Source: Chryseobacterium panacisoli | GTDB lineage: Bacteria; Bacteroidota; Bacteroidia; Flavobacteriales; Weeksellaceae | DNA: 64,000 nt | Assembly (NCBI RefSeq): GCF_008274625.1 | Contig: NZ_VTRU01000006.1 | Location: 124,001 to 188,000 of the forward strand | Direction: 5' to 3' | Part shown: one piece after another, positions 24,038-32,850 of the stretch | Layout of the letters: every line of letters begins with the position of its first letter | How positions within the stretch are numbered: position 1 is the first letter of the stretch | Position numbers and translations under genes: made by a program | The notes under the pieces: generated by a model | The model's input: the letters and a program-made list of their open reading frames with translations, nothing else | Told to the model about the DNA's origin: nothing | Database searches by the model: none

Positions 24038-26416
24038 TTAGGCCTGTTTTTTGAAATATTTCCGGCCTAAAATCCAGGTGGAAAGTGTAGTAAAGGTAAC
24101 CACTGTAATAGAACTGATTGGCATGATGATTGCTGCAAAGAGCGGATGCATATGTCCTGTAACAGCGTAACTTAAACCAACGATATTGTATAGAAAACTG
24201 ATTATAAATGTCATTTTCACAATAGTGATGGAGCCTTTGCAAACGTTCAGGTAATGGTCTAATGCAACCACTTTATCACCATTCATAATTACATCAGAGG
24301 ATGGTGTAAAACTGTTGGTGTCATCAGCAATGGCAATTCCTACATTACTTTGTTTTAATGCTCCTGCATCGTTAAGACCATCTCCAAGCATTGCTACTTT
24401 CATATGCTGGTCCTGAAGGGCTTTAATGTAATTCAGTTTATCTTCCGGGTTCTGATTAAAGGCCATTCCTTTGTAATTCGGAATAAGTTCTTTTAACTGG
24501 CTTTCTTCCGAGGAGTTATCTCCACTCAGGATAAATATTTTGTAGTTGGTTAATTTTGTGAAAAGTTCTCTCAGTTTTGGGCGGTATTCATTTTTAAAGA
24601 TAAATTTACCTAAATATGATCCGTTTTTGCTGATATAAACAGCTGTTTCCAGATTTTTGGGTTCCTGATCATTATAACGGGCAGACCCGATTTTATAAAA
24701 ATTTCCTCTTACACTGGCTTCATATCCTTTTCCTGAAATTTCAACAAAATTTTCTACAGGGAAATAATCATCATTTACTTCAATGAATTCATATAATGAT
24801 TTTGAAAGCGGGTGGTTGGAGTTCTTTAATAATGTTTTAATATTCAGAGAATCAAATTCATTGATCTCTAATCCTTGATATTTGATATTTGATTTTTTTC
24901 TGTGCGTAATTGTTCCGGTTTTATCAAAGACAATGGTGTCAAGCTTAGCGATTTTTTCAATCGTTAAAGTATCTTTTACATAAAACTTATTCCGGCCTAA
25001 AATCCTCATAATGTGTCCGAAAGTGAACGGTGCCGACAACGCAAGAGCACAAGGGCATGCAATGATCAGAATGGCTGAAATAACCTGGAACATTTTATTT
25101 AAATCAATAAAATACCAATAAGTTCCCGCGGCTAAAGCGATGCCTAAAATAATGAATGTGAAATATTTACTGACGTTATTTGTTAATGTGTCAAGTCCGG
25201 TTTCATGCTTTTTAAATGCCTCTTTATTCCAAAGCTGAGTCAAATAACTTTGATCTACGTTTTTAATCACTTCAAGCTCTAAAGAAGATCCAACCTGCTT
25301 TCCTCCCGCAAAAATTTTGTCACCAGGCTGTTTGCTGATACTTTCGCTTTCTCCGGTAATAAAACTGTTATCAATATTTCCTTCTCCGCTGATCAGAATT
25401 CCGTCAACCGGGATGATTTCCTGATTTCTAACCAGAATTCTATCACCTACTTTTATTTCAGACAGTAAAATATTATCCTGTTTTCCTTCGAAATCAACTT
25501 TCGTTACGGCAATAGGATAGAAAGATTTGTAATCTCTGTCATAGGAAAGAGCGTTGTACGTTCTTTTTTGAAAAATTTTCCCGAGAAGCATGAAGAATAA
25601 AAGTCCGCAAAGGGTATCAAAATATCCTGGACCATAATCTGTTACCACTTCATAAATACTTCTTCCGTATAGAACAAAAATTCCTAAGACAATCGGAACA
25701 TCAATATTGACGATTTTATTCTTTAAACCATACCATGCGGATTTATAATAATCTGAAGCTGAGTAAAATACAACAGGTGTTGCCAGAAGGAATATCAAGG
25801 TTCTGAATAAGCCTTTATAATGCTCCATCCAATAATCTTCGCCTCCGATATATTCAGGAAACGCAAGGAACATTCCGTTACCGAAAGCGAAGGCGGCAAT
25901 GGCGAATTTTACTAATAAAGATTTGTCGAGATGATCTTCATTTTTATCAGCTGTTTCAAGGCTTATAACGGGCTTATATCCGAGATTGGTTAAAAATTTA
26001 GCTAATTCACTTAATTTCAGATCGTTATGATTGAATGAGATCTGTAAGGTCTTTCTTGTAAAGTTAACCTGTGAATATTTGATATGTGGATTTAAAGTAT
26101 GAAGGCTTTCCAATAGCCAGATACATGAAGAACAGTGGATTACCGGGATTTTGAATGTAACAAGGCTGGTATTTCCTTCAGAAAAATCAGTGACTTTTTC
26201 AAAAATTTCCGGTGTATCCAGGTAGTCAAATTGGGTAGAATTTTCATCATTAGGACGGATTCCCGCTCCTTTATTAAGCTCATAAAAATTGCTTAAATTA
26301 TTTAAATTTAGAATTTCGTAAACAGACTTACATCCATTACAACAGAAAGTCTTTTCATCAAATAAAATTCTCTCTTTTTCTATCCCTTGACCACAATGAA
26401 AACAGTTCTCGCTCAC
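24038..26416 (-). CDS. ccoI: Heavy-metal P1B-type ATPase of the cbb3 locus (CcoI/FixI-like copper transporter)
   Basis: This 792-residue protein has a Cys-rich N-terminus (CFHCGQG and CCNGCKS) and an HMA-like domain with HCSSCIWLLE near residue 94. About eight transmembrane helices follow, with the CPC copper motif (ACPCALALSAPF), then the DKTGTIT phosphorylation site and GDGLNDAGAL hinge of the P domain. In the family it exports Cu(I) to the periplasm for CuB insertion into cbb3 oxidase. It is divergent from the Crp/Fnr gene and separated from ccoS by 109 bases containing a promoter box. Confidence 0.93.
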   Translation of the reverse strand: MSENCFHCGQGIEKERILFDEKTFCCNGCKSVYEILNLNNLSNFYELNKGAGIRPNDENSTQFDYLDTPEIFEKVTDFSEGNTSLVTFKIPVIHCSSCIWLLESLHTLNPHIKYSQVNFTRKTLQISFNHNDLKLSELAKFLTNLGYKPVISLETADKNEDHLDKSLLVKFAIAAFAFGNGMFLAFPEYIGGEDYWMEHYKGLFRTLIFLLATPVVFYSASDYYKSAWYGLKNKIVNIDVPIVLGIFVLYGRSIYEVVTDYGPGYFDTLCGLLFFMLLGKIFQKRTYNALSYDRDYKSFYPIAVTKVDFEGKQDNILLSEIKVGDRILVRNQEIIPVDGILISGEGNIDNSFITGESESISKQPGDKIFAGGKQVGSSLELEVIKNVDQSYLTQLWNKEAFKKHETGLDTLTNNVSKYFTFIILGIALAAGTYWYFIDLNKMFQVISAILIIACPCALALSAPFTFGHIMRILGRNKFYVKDTLTIEKIAKLDTIVFDKTGTITHRKKSNIKYQGLEINEFDSLNIKTLLKNSNHPLSKSLYEFIEVNDDYFPVENFVEISGKGYEASVRGNFYKIGSARYNDQEPKNLETAVYISKNGSYLGKFIFKNEYRPKLRELFTKLTNYKIFILSGDNSSEESQLKELIPNYKGMAFNQNPEDKLNYIKALQDQHMKVAMLGDGLNDAGALKQSNVGIAIADDTNSFTPSSDVIMNGDKVVALDHYLNVCKGSITIVKMTFIISFLYNIVGLSYAVTGHMHPLFAAIIMPISSITVVTFTTLSTWILGRKYFKKQA

Positions 26417-26435
26417 CCCATAAAATATTGAACTA

Positions 26436-26498
26436 CAAAATTATAACAAATTTTTTTGTTTATCGCGTTAAAAAGTTCTATTTTTGTGATAAATATCA
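26436..26498. promoter_or_regulatory. Divergent promoters with an Fnr-like palindrome at the regulator's start site
   Basis: Plus strand: TTTG (26455-26458), 20-base spacer and TATTTTTG (26479-26486) form a textbook promoter for the Crp/Fnr gene. Minus strand: complement(26436-26443) reads TAATTTTG, a box for ccoI. TGAT-AAAT-ATCA at 26487-26498 is a perfect palindrome of the Fnr form (TTGAT-N4-ATCAA), overlapping the predicted start of the regulator's mRNA. This placement would suit negative autoregulation. Confidence 0.55.
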
Positions 26499-26504
26499 TA
26501 TAAA

Positions 26505-27218
26505 ATGCCGCAGGAACAACAGATAGCAATTGAAGAGAGGTTCGCCAGAGTTTTTAATGATAAATCATTTAAAGAAAGACTTTCTAGCGCAGATTTTGAA
26601 AAATACATTAATGGCAAAAAGAAACTGAGTTTTCAGAAACATGATACCATCTTTGAGGATGGTGAAACTCCGAAAGGGGTATTTGTTCTGGAAAAAGGTG
26701 CTGCCAAACTTTCAAAATCAGGAGCATTCGGGAAAGATCAAATCTTAAGATTTATCAAAGAAGGGGATATCATCGGCTATCGTTCTTTGCTTTGCGGGGA
26801 AAATTTCCAGGCCAAAGCAGAAGCAATGACAGATATTGAATGTGTTTTCTTACCCGCAGATATTTTTATGTATCTTCTGGAAGTAGATCCGCAGCTGTCT
26901 TTCGTAATGCTTCAAAAAATCTCATACGAACTAGGAGAATCCTCCAATACCATTACTTTCCTTGCCCAGAAAACGGTGAGAGAAAGATTGGCTGAAATAC
27001 TGCTGCTTTTGGAACAGAAGCTGGGAGTAGATCCTGAAGGTTTTATCAAGATCTCGTTGACAAGAGAAGAAATTGCCAACATCATCGGTACTGCTACAGA
27101 AAGTGCCATCCGCTTGATCTCCGAATTCAAACAGGATAGCCTGATTGAAGTGGACGGGAGAAATATCAAGATCTTAAATCACGACAAACTCATGAAACTC
27201 GGTCATGTAGTTTTATAA
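26505..27218 (+). CDS. Crp/Fnr family transcriptional regulator
   Basis: This is a 237-residue protein with a cyclic-nucleotide-type beta-roll at about residues 35-130 (DGETPKGVFVLEKGAAKL; KEGDIIGYRSLL), a dimerisation helix, and a winged helix with LTREEIANIIGTATESAIRLISEF near 180-205 as recognition helix. There is no N-terminal cluster of cysteines, so it is not a canonical O2-sensing [4Fe-4S] FNR. It is divergent from ccoI, so it probably controls the cbb3 oxidase set. A perfect TGAT-N4-ATCA palindrome lies just upstream of its start codon. A terminator follows. Confidence 0.9.
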   Translation: MPQEQQIAIEERFARVFNDKSFKERLSSADFEKYINGKKKLSFQKHDTIFEDGETPKGVFVLEKGAAKLSKSGAFGKDQILRFIKEGDIIGYRSLLCGENFQAKAEAMTDIECVFLPADIFMYLLEVDPQLSFVMLQKISYELGESSNTITFLAQKTVRERLAEILLLLEQKLGVDPEGFIKISLTREEIANIIGTATESAIRLISEFKQDSLIEVDGRNIKILNHDKLMKLGHVVL

Positions 27219-27233
27219 ATCATACAAAAACTT

Positions 27234-27257
27234 AAGTCGGCCCAAGGCCGACTTTTT
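27234..27257 (+). terminator. Intrinsic terminator after the Crp/Fnr gene
   Basis: AAGTCGGCC (27234-27242) and GGCCGACTT (27246-27254) are perfectly complementary around a CAA loop, followed by TTTT. The 9-bp GC-rich stem is one of the strongest in the window. Confidence 0.85.
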
Positions 27258-27279
27258 AACTTTTAAAAATAGATAAATT

Positions 27280-28095
27280 ATGTCTGTTCACTCTGAAATT
27301 AAAAAAGTTACGACTGAAACCTTGCGTAAAATGAAATTCGACAAGGAAAAAATAACAATGCTTACAGCTTATGATTTTACCACAGCCAAGATGGTAGATG
27401 CAGGTGGAGTAGATGCTATTTTAATTGGAGACTCTGCAGCGAATGTAATGGCTGGTTTTGAAACTACATTGCCTATTACGCTGGATCAAATGATCTATCA
27501 TGCTCAAAGTGTGGTAAGAGGAACCGACAGAGCTTTGGTGGTAGCAGATTTACCTTTCGGAACTTATCAGAGTAATCCTGAAAAAGCATTGGAGTCTGCG
27601 GTAAGAATGATGAAGGAAGGTGGTGCACATGCCGTAAAAATTGAAGGCGGAAAAGAGATTTCCAAATCTATCAAGAAAATCATCAATGCGGGAATTCCGG
27701 TAATGGGACATTTGGGATTAACACCACAGTCTATTTATAAATTCGGAACGTATAAAGTAAGAGCTAAAGAAGAGGCAGAAGCCGAAAAACTGATTGCTGA
27801 TGCACAGCTTTTGGAAGAGTTAGGCTGTTTTTCTGTAGTATTAGAAAAAATACCTGCAGAATTAGCTAAAAAAGTAACCGAAAGCATTTCTATCCCTACT
27901 ATCGGAATTGGTGCCGGAGCAGATTGTGACGGACAGGTTTTGGTATATCATGATATGGTAGGAATGAACAAAGGTTTCAGCCCGAAATTCTTGAGAAGAT
28001 ATCTTGATCTTTACACAGAAATTACAGGAGCTGTTGCTCAGTATGTAAAAGATGTGAAAAGTGTAGAGTTTCCAAACGAAAACGAAAGCTATTAA
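27280..28095 (+). CDS. panB: 3-methyl-2-oxobutanoate hydroxymethyltransferase
   Basis: This is a 271-residue TIM-barrel enzyme of normal PanB length. Landmarks include LTAYDFTTAKMVDAGG near residue 28, GDSAANVMAGF near 47, DLPFGTYQ near 90, VKIEGG near 115 and GHLGLTPQSI near 140, plus GIGAGADCDGQVLV near 210. It transfers a hydroxymethyl group from 5,10-methylene-THF to 2-oxoisovalerate in pantothenate (CoA precursor) synthesis, in the cytoplasm with Mg2+. A small membrane-protein gene begins 3 bases after its stop. No other pan gene is in the window. Confidence 0.97.
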   Translation: MSVHSEIKKVTTETLRKMKFDKEKITMLTAYDFTTAKMVDAGGVDAILIGDSAANVMAGFETTLPITLDQMIYHAQSVVRGTDRALVVADLPFGTYQSNPEKALESAVRMMKEGGAHAVKIEGGKEISKSIKKIINAGIPVMGHLGLTPQSIYKFGTYKVRAKEEAEAEKLIADAQLLEELGCFSVVLEKIPAELAKKVTESISIPTIGIGAGADCDGQVLVYHDMVGMNKGFSPKFLRRYLDLYTEITGAVAQYVKDVKSVEFPNENESY

Positions 28096-28098
28096 TCT

Positions 28099-28413
28099 AT
28101 GCAGAATCAACAATCTATCCAGGGAATATTATCTATCGCAGCACTGATTTGCCTTGCTGTAGGATGGTTTAATCTATTCTCTCCGGAAATCAATCATTTG
28201 CTTTCTAGAAAAGTTTTTTATGTTCTGATTGGGGCGAGTTTCTTTATTCAGGCTCCGCTGCTTACGAATAAGAATTTTGTTTATGCAATGTACGCTGCTG
28301 CGGCTATCTGTGTATTCGGAGCATTCATTCCGGAGGATTCAAAACTTTCTGCTGTTAAAACTGTAGGTCTTCTGGCAGGGATTATTCTGTCATTATCCAA
28401 TAGAAGAAGATAG
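28099..28413 (+). CDS. Small membrane protein of unknown function
   Basis: This 104-residue protein has about four hydrophobic stretches (SIAALICLAVGWFNLF; VLIGASFFIQAPLL; AMYAAAAICVFGAFI; VGLLAGIILSL) ending in a basic NRRR tail. I recognise no family. It lies between panB (3-base gap) and an RluA-type gene (11-base gap) and is probably in the same transcript. Confidence 0.75.
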   Translation: MQNQQSIQGILSIAALICLAVGWFNLFSPEINHLLSRKVFYVLIGASFFIQAPLLTNKNFVYAMYAAAAICVFGAFIPEDSKLSAVKTVGLLAGIILSLSNRRR

Positions 28414-28424
28414 ACTGAAGAAAT

Positions 28425-29102
28425 ATGAAGGAGCAGATTATATATGAAGACAACCATCTTCTGGTGGTCAATAAAAAAGTCGGTCAGCTTGTTCAGGGCG
28501 ATAAGACTGGTGATGAATCACTATTAGAATCCATCAAGAACTTTATAAAAATAAGAGATGCTAAGCCGGGAAATGTTTTTCTCGGCTTGGTTCATCGTAT
28601 AGACCGCCCAACTTCAGGCCTGGTGATCTATGCAAAAACTTCCAAGGCACTATCCCGTCTTACCCAGATGGTAAAAAACCGTGAAGTGAAAAAAACGTAT
28701 TGGGCCGTTGTGGGGAAAGAAATGATCCCGCAAAGTCAAAGGCTGGTCCATTATTTAAAGAAAAACGAAAAGAATAATAAAGCCATTGTTTTTCCCAAAG
28801 CAACAGAAGGGGCAAAAGAAGCTATTCTGACTTATCATGTTATCAAAGCATTAGATAATTATCTGCTTCTTGAAATTGATCTTGAAACCGGTAGACATCA
28901 TCAGATCAGAGCACAATTATCCAAAACAGGAGTTCCGATCAAAGGAGACCTGAAATATGGAGCACCACGTTCCAATCCTGATGGAGGCATCAATCTTCAT
29001 GCAAGGAAACTGGAGTTTATTCACCCGGTAACCAAAGAAAACATTGAAATCATAGCTCCCGTGCCGCAGAATGATGCAATCTGGAGAGCTTGTGAAGAAT
29101 AA
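28425..29102 (+). CDS. RluA-family pseudouridine synthase
   Basis: This 225-residue enzyme lacks an S4 domain and starts directly with the catalytic core. The catalytic HRIDRPTSGLVIY motif is at about residues 62-74 (Asp is the nucleophile), followed by KNREVKKTYWAVV near 88 and the GRHHQIRAQL region near 160. The family converts uridine in rRNA or tRNA to pseudouridine. Without an S4 domain, it resembles short RluA/TruC-type enzymes; the target site cannot be told. It is third in the panB unit. Confidence 0.9.
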   Translation: MKEQIIYEDNHLLVVNKKVGQLVQGDKTGDESLLESIKNFIKIRDAKPGNVFLGLVHRIDRPTSGLVIYAKTSKALSRLTQMVKNREVKKTYWAVVGKEMIPQSQRLVHYLKKNEKNNKAIVFPKATEGAKEAILTYHVIKALDNYLLLEIDLETGRHHQIRAQLSKTGVPIKGDLKYGAPRSNPDGGINLHARKLEFIHPVTKENIEIIAPVPQNDAIWRACEE

Positions 29103-29121
29103 CATATCATAAAACTATACC

Positions 29122-29964
29122 ATGAAATTCAAATCACTTTTATTAGCCACGTTGCTGGTTATGGCATCTTGTTCAGACAATGATGAATTGCCAGTTGATC
29201 ATTCAGAACAGACGATTACTGAAAATACTAGTAAAATATCGTGGAATTACCCTTTTCTGTCACCTGTCTTTAATGGATTGGAACAAAATTATATGTTCGA
29301 ATATGATGCTCAGGGAAGAGTTTATAAAAAAAATGGAGGAATTTTGAAGTTCTCAGGAGCTTCGGGAGCTCCGGACCGATTTACAAATCTGATTTATACT
29401 AAAATATCTTATACAGGAAATACAGCTGTTGTAGGAAGTTATAGCTCAGATTCATCATTTAATGTTCAATTGAATGAAAGGAAATTTGAATTTGATAATC
29501 AAGGTAGAGTTATTAAAGTAGTTCTTCCACAGGTTAATAATTCATATATGGATAAGTATTTGACCTATACTTATGATGCTTCAGGAAAGTTAATGGAGAT
29601 CTTAACTCAATATCCTAATGTTCCATACGATCCAACTGACCCACAAGATTATATTTTGACCTACGTAGAAAAGTTTATTTATAATAATTCAGGAAATTTA
29701 GAAAAGGCTATTAAAACTGAAAAGCATAATAATATGGATGCTTACATTACGAATGAAATTACTTTTGATAACTTTGATTCTGCACAAAATCCATTTAAAA
29801 ATTTGGGTATTTTTGAAGAATATTTCTACTTTTCATTATCAAAAAATAATCCTCAAAGAAGAATTTCAAAAGAGTATAAACCTTATAGTTCCGAATTTTT
29901 TCTGAGCCAATCAAATTGGACTAATCAATATAATTCTGATGGAAGCTTGAAGCTTTTTTACTAA
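29122..29964 (+). CDS. Putative lipoprotein with YD-like repeats
   Basis: This 280-residue protein has lipobox MASC (Cys17), an acidic SDNDELPVDH linker, and recurring short motifs such as YDAQGRVYKK, FDNQGRVIKVV, TYDASGKLMEI and YNNSGNLEKAI, which look like degenerate YD/RHS-type beta repeats. Such proteins are typically anchored at the outer membrane of Bacteroidota; their ligands are unknown. It is last before a terminator at 29987. It might be surface-displayed. Confidence 0.8.
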   Translation: MKFKSLLLATLLVMASCSDNDELPVDHSEQTITENTSKISWNYPFLSPVFNGLEQNYMFEYDAQGRVYKKNGGILKFSGASGAPDRFTNLIYTKISYTGNTAVVGSYSSDSSFNVQLNERKFEFDNQGRVIKVVLPQVNNSYMDKYLTYTYDASGKLMEILTQYPNVPYDPTDPQDYILTYVEKFIYNNSGNLEKAIKTEKHNNMDAYITNEITFDNFDSAQNPFKNLGIFEEYFYFSLSKNNPQRRISKEYKPYSSEFFLSQSNWTNQYNSDGSLKLFY

Positions 29965-29986
29965 AGAACTATTTAAAAAAAAGTGA

Positions 29987-30017
29987 AGACTGTCTCAAAA
30001 TCGAGATGGTCTTTTTT
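29987..30017 (+). terminator. Intrinsic terminator
   Basis: AGACTGTCTC (29987-29996) pairs with GAGATGGTCT (30003-30012), with two wobble pairs, and is followed by a run of T. It closes the panB-containing unit. Confidence 0.75.
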
Positions 30018-30037
30018 CATTATAGGCAAAAATCAAT

Positions 30038-30068
30038 TTTGCTTATTTCAAAATAATGTCTAACTTCG
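30038..30068 (+). promoter_or_regulatory. Candidate thi operon promoter
   Basis: TTTG (30038-30041), 19-base spacer and TAACTTCG (30061-30068) fit the Bacteroidota consensus with one mismatch. The predicted start near 30075 coincides with the 5' edge of the TPP aptamer. Confidence 0.5.
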
Positions 30069-30074
30069 TCCCAA

Positions 30075-30154
30075 ACTTTAGGGGTGTCTGTTACCAACAG
30101 ACTGAGACTTTACCCTTTGAACCTGATCTGGATCATACCAGCGTAGGGAAAAGT
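30075..30154 (+). promoter_or_regulatory. TPP riboswitch (thi box) upstream of thiS
   Basis: The conserved core is present: AGGGGTG near 30080, CTGAGA at 30102-30107, ACCC near 30112, TGAACCTGATCTGGAT and ACCAGCGTAGGGAA. P1 can form from ACTTT (30075-30079) and AAAGT (30150-30154). A second hairpin, AAAAGT (30149-30154) with ACTTTT (30160-30165), uses the same 3' strand and would exclude P1. TPP binding should repress the operon, at the level of translation or read-through. Confidence 0.93.
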
Positions 30155-30224
30155 AGATGACTTTTGCTGTACATTCTATTGTACAATAATGGCCATTCCT
30201 AAAGTATATTTTAAATTATTAGGA

Positions 30225-30431
30225 ATGGAACTTATTATCAACCACACCCGAAAAACATTTGATGTACTTCCTGCAAACCTGGAAGCATTATTGGCTATTG
30301 AACTGCCTGGCAAAAAGAAAGGCATTGCTGTAGCCCTCAATAACCGTATTATTCCGCTGTCAGTCTGGGCGGAAACCATTCTCAATAACAACGATTCAGT
30401 TTTAATCATTACTGCCACTCAGGGCGGTTAA
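30225..30431 (+). CDS. thiS: Sulfur carrier protein ThiS
   Basis: This 68-residue ubiquitin-like protein ends ATQGG, the C-terminal Gly-Gly that is adenylated and thiocarboxylated in thiamine thiazole synthesis. The start at 30225 gives MELIINHTRKTF, the usual short ThiS beginning; an upstream in-frame ATG at 30189 would add twelve residues that do not look like ThiS. It is first in the operon behind a TPP riboswitch. ThiF (36230) is the likely activating enzyme and ThiG the acceptor. Confidence 0.9.
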   Translation: MELIINHTRKTFDVLPANLEALLAIELPGKKKGIAVALNNRIIPLSVWAETILNNNDSVLIITATQGG

Positions 30432-30454
30432 TCACATATTTAATACCAATACTT

Positions 30455-32266
30455 ATGGCTCACTCCATTACATGTTCGCCATTTCCGAACTCAAAGAAAA
30501 TCTACGTTGAAGGAACATTACATCCGATCAATGTAGCAATGCGTGAAATACAGCTTAGCCCCACGAAATTGACCAATGGCGGCTTTGAACATAATGCTCC
30601 GGTAACGATCTATGATACTTCAGGACCTTATACCGATGAAAATTCGATTATTGACATTCAGAAAGGACTTCCGAGGATCAGAGAACAATGGATTCTGGAC
30701 AGGAGTGATGTAAATATCCTGGAAGGAATTACATCTGAATACGGAAAAGAGCGTTTAGCAGATCCACGCCTTGATGAGTTAAGGTTTTCCTATGATCATA
30801 AACCCAAAGTAGCAAAGGAAGGAAAGGAAGTTACACAGCTTTACTATGCAAAACAGGGAATCATCACTCCGGAAATGGAATATGTAGCGATCAGAGAAAA
30901 TCAAAAGATAGAACAGCTTGATTCCGTATCAAAAGAAATGGCTTTTCAACATCCGGGACACAGCTTTGGAGCAAATACTCCCAAAAGCAAAATTACTCCG
31001 GAATTTGTAAGAGACGAAATTGCTGCCGGAAGAGCAATTATTCCCAATAACATCAACCATCCGGAAAGTGAACCGATGATCATCGGAAGAAACTTTTTGG
31101 TGAAAATCAATGCCAATATCGGAAACAGTGCTGTTTCATCCAGTATTGAAGAAGAAGTGGAAAAAGCAGTATGGGCCTGCCGATGGGGAGCAGATACCAT
31201 TATGGATCTTTCAACCGGGAAAAATATTCACGAAACAAGAGAATGGATTATCAGAAACAGTCCGGTTCCAATTGGTACTGTACCTATTTATCAGGCATTA
31301 GAGAAAGTAAAAGGAGTTCCTGAAGATCTGACATGGGAAATCTTCAGAGATACCCTGATTGAACAGGCGGAACAAGGAGTTTCTTACTTCACGATCCACG
31401 CCGGAGTTCTGTTGAGATATATCCATTTAACAGCGAAAAGAGTAACCGGAATTGTTTCCAGAGGAGGATCAATTATGGCGAAATGGTGTTTATTTCATCA
31501 TAAAGAAAGCTTCTTATACACTCATTTTGAAGAAATCTGTGAGATCATGAAGAAGTACGACGTTGCTTTCTCTTTGGGAGATGGCCTTCGTCCGGGATCT
31601 ATTGCAGATGCCAATGATGCTGCTCAATTTGCAGAACTGGAAACTTTAGGTGAGCTGACGAAAATTGCATGGAAACATAATGTACAGGTAATGATTGAAG
31701 GCCCCGGACACGTGCCGATGCACATGATCAAAGAAAACATGGAAAAGCAGCTGGAAGAATGCCATGAAGCTCCATTTTATACCTTAGGCCCTTTGACTAC
31801 TGATATTGCGCCGGGCTATGATCACATTACTTCCGGAATCGGGGCAGCGATGATCGGTTGGTTTGGCTGTGCGATGCTCTGTTATGTAACGCCGAAGGAA
31901 CATTTAGGACTTCCAAACAAAGATGATGTAAAAGTTGGGGTAATAACCTATAAATTGGCAGCACACGCAGCAGATTTAGCAAAAGGACATCCGGGTGCAC
32001 AATACAGAGATAATGCTTTAAGTAAAGCCAGATTTGAATTCAGATGGGAGGATCAGTTCAATCTTTCATTAGATCCTGAAACAGCAAGGGCTTATCATGA
32101 TGAAACACTGCCGGCAGAAGGTGCAAAGATTGCCCATTTCTGTTCAATGTGCGGACCAAAATTCTGTTCAATGAAAATTACTCAGGAAATCCGTGAATCT
32201 GCAGAACAGGGAATGCTGGATAAATCACAGGAGTTTATTGAGAAAGGAAAAGAAATTTATATATGA
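30455..32266 (+). CDS. thiC: Phosphomethylpyrimidine synthase
   Basis: This 603-residue enzyme is of standard ThiC length. Near the C-terminus it has CSMCGPKFCSM, the CxxCx4C motif that binds the catalytic [4Fe-4S] cluster. The barrel contains GADTIMDLSTGKNI near residue 246, VSRGGSIMAKW near 338 and EGPGHVPMHMIKENM near 418. It converts 5-aminoimidazole ribotide to HMP phosphate by a radical-SAM reaction outside the CxxxCxxC family. It overlaps the next gene by 4 bases, so translation is coupled. Confidence 0.98.
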   Translation: MAHSITCSPFPNSKKIYVEGTLHPINVAMREIQLSPTKLTNGGFEHNAPVTIYDTSGPYTDENSIIDIQKGLPRIREQWILDRSDVNILEGITSEYGKERLADPRLDELRFSYDHKPKVAKEGKEVTQLYYAKQGIITPEMEYVAIRENQKIEQLDSVSKEMAFQHPGHSFGANTPKSKITPEFVRDEIAAGRAIIPNNINHPESEPMIIGRNFLVKINANIGNSAVSSSIEEEVEKAVWACRWGADTIMDLSTGKNIHETREWIIRNSPVPIGTVPIYQALEKVKGVPEDLTWEIFRDTLIEQAEQGVSYFTIHAGVLLRYIHLTAKRVTGIVSRGGSIMAKWCLFHHKESFLYTHFEEICEIMKKYDVAFSLGDGLRPGSIADANDAAQFAELETLGELTKIAWKHNVQVMIEGPGHVPMHMIKENMEKQLEECHEAPFYTLGPLTTDIAPGYDHITSGIGAAMIGWFGCAMLCYVTPKEHLGLPNKDDVKVGVITYKLAAHAADLAKGHPGAQYRDNALSKARFEFRWEDQFNLSLDPETARAYHDETLPAEGAKIAHFCSMCGPKFCSMKITQEIRESAEQGMLDKSQEFIEKGKEIYI

Positions 32267-32850
32267 TCCTAGTCATCACTCCTGAATTGATTGTTCCCAA
32301 CGAAACTGATACTATTAACGAAATGTTTCAGGAAGGTCTTGACCTGCTTCACATCCGCAAGCCATGGATCACTAGGAATGAAATGACTGAATTCATTACC
32401 CAAATTCATGAAACTTTCTATCCGCAGTTGGTACTGCATACGCATCATGATCTTGGGAAGGAATATCCCATTTCAAGATTTCATTTCAGAGAGATTGACC
32501 GAAAAGAAGAGGTATACAAGTGTTTTGCAGGAAAAAATACAATTTCAACTTCAGTGCACAATATTACAACATACAATGCTTTGGACAAAGAATGGGAATA
32601 TGCTTTCATAAGCCCATTCTTTCCAAGTATTTCCAAAAAAGGCTATGGATTGGATTCCACGATTAAGGAAGAAATAAAACTAGGGAACAATCCGGATGTA
32701 AAATTGATGGCTCTTGGAGGAATTGACGAGAATAATATTCATAAAGTTTTTGAAACAGGAGTAAATGGAGCAGCTCTATTAGGTGCCATTTGGGAAAGCG
32801 AAGAACCTTTAAAAGTATTCAAAAAATGCAGGAACGTCCTTACGTCATAA
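32263..32850 (+). CDS. Thiamine-phosphate-synthase-like protein (ThiE/TenI family)
   Basis: This 195-residue TIM-barrel protein overlaps thiC by 4 bases. It has HIRKPWITRNEM near residue 32, TSVHNI near 89, SPFFPSISKKGYG near 107 and ALGGIDENNI near 140, all in ThiE/TenI order. The true ThiE of the operon is at 33569. TenI enzymes are thiazole tautomerases that use a His near the FGHVFET-like loop; here the equivalent loop reads ISPFFPS, so that His is missing. The protein is therefore neither a clear ThiE nor a clear TenI. Its place in the operon implies a thiazole- or pyrimidine-phosphate role. Confidence 0.75.
   Translation: MILVITPELIVPNETDTINEMFQEGLDLLHIRKPWITRNEMTEFITQIHETFYPQLVLHTHHDLGKEYPISRFHFREIDRKEEVYKCFAGKNTISTSVHNITTYNALDKEWEYAFISPFFPSISKKGYGLDSTIKEEIKLGNNPDVKLMALGGIDENNIHKVFETGVNGAALLGAIWESEEPLKVFKKCRNVLTS

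Noticed and set aside
30420..30431. Gly-Gly at the end of ThiS as a RiPP leader motif
   Set aside because: It is the C-terminal Gly-Gly of a sulfur carrier with the thi operon around it.
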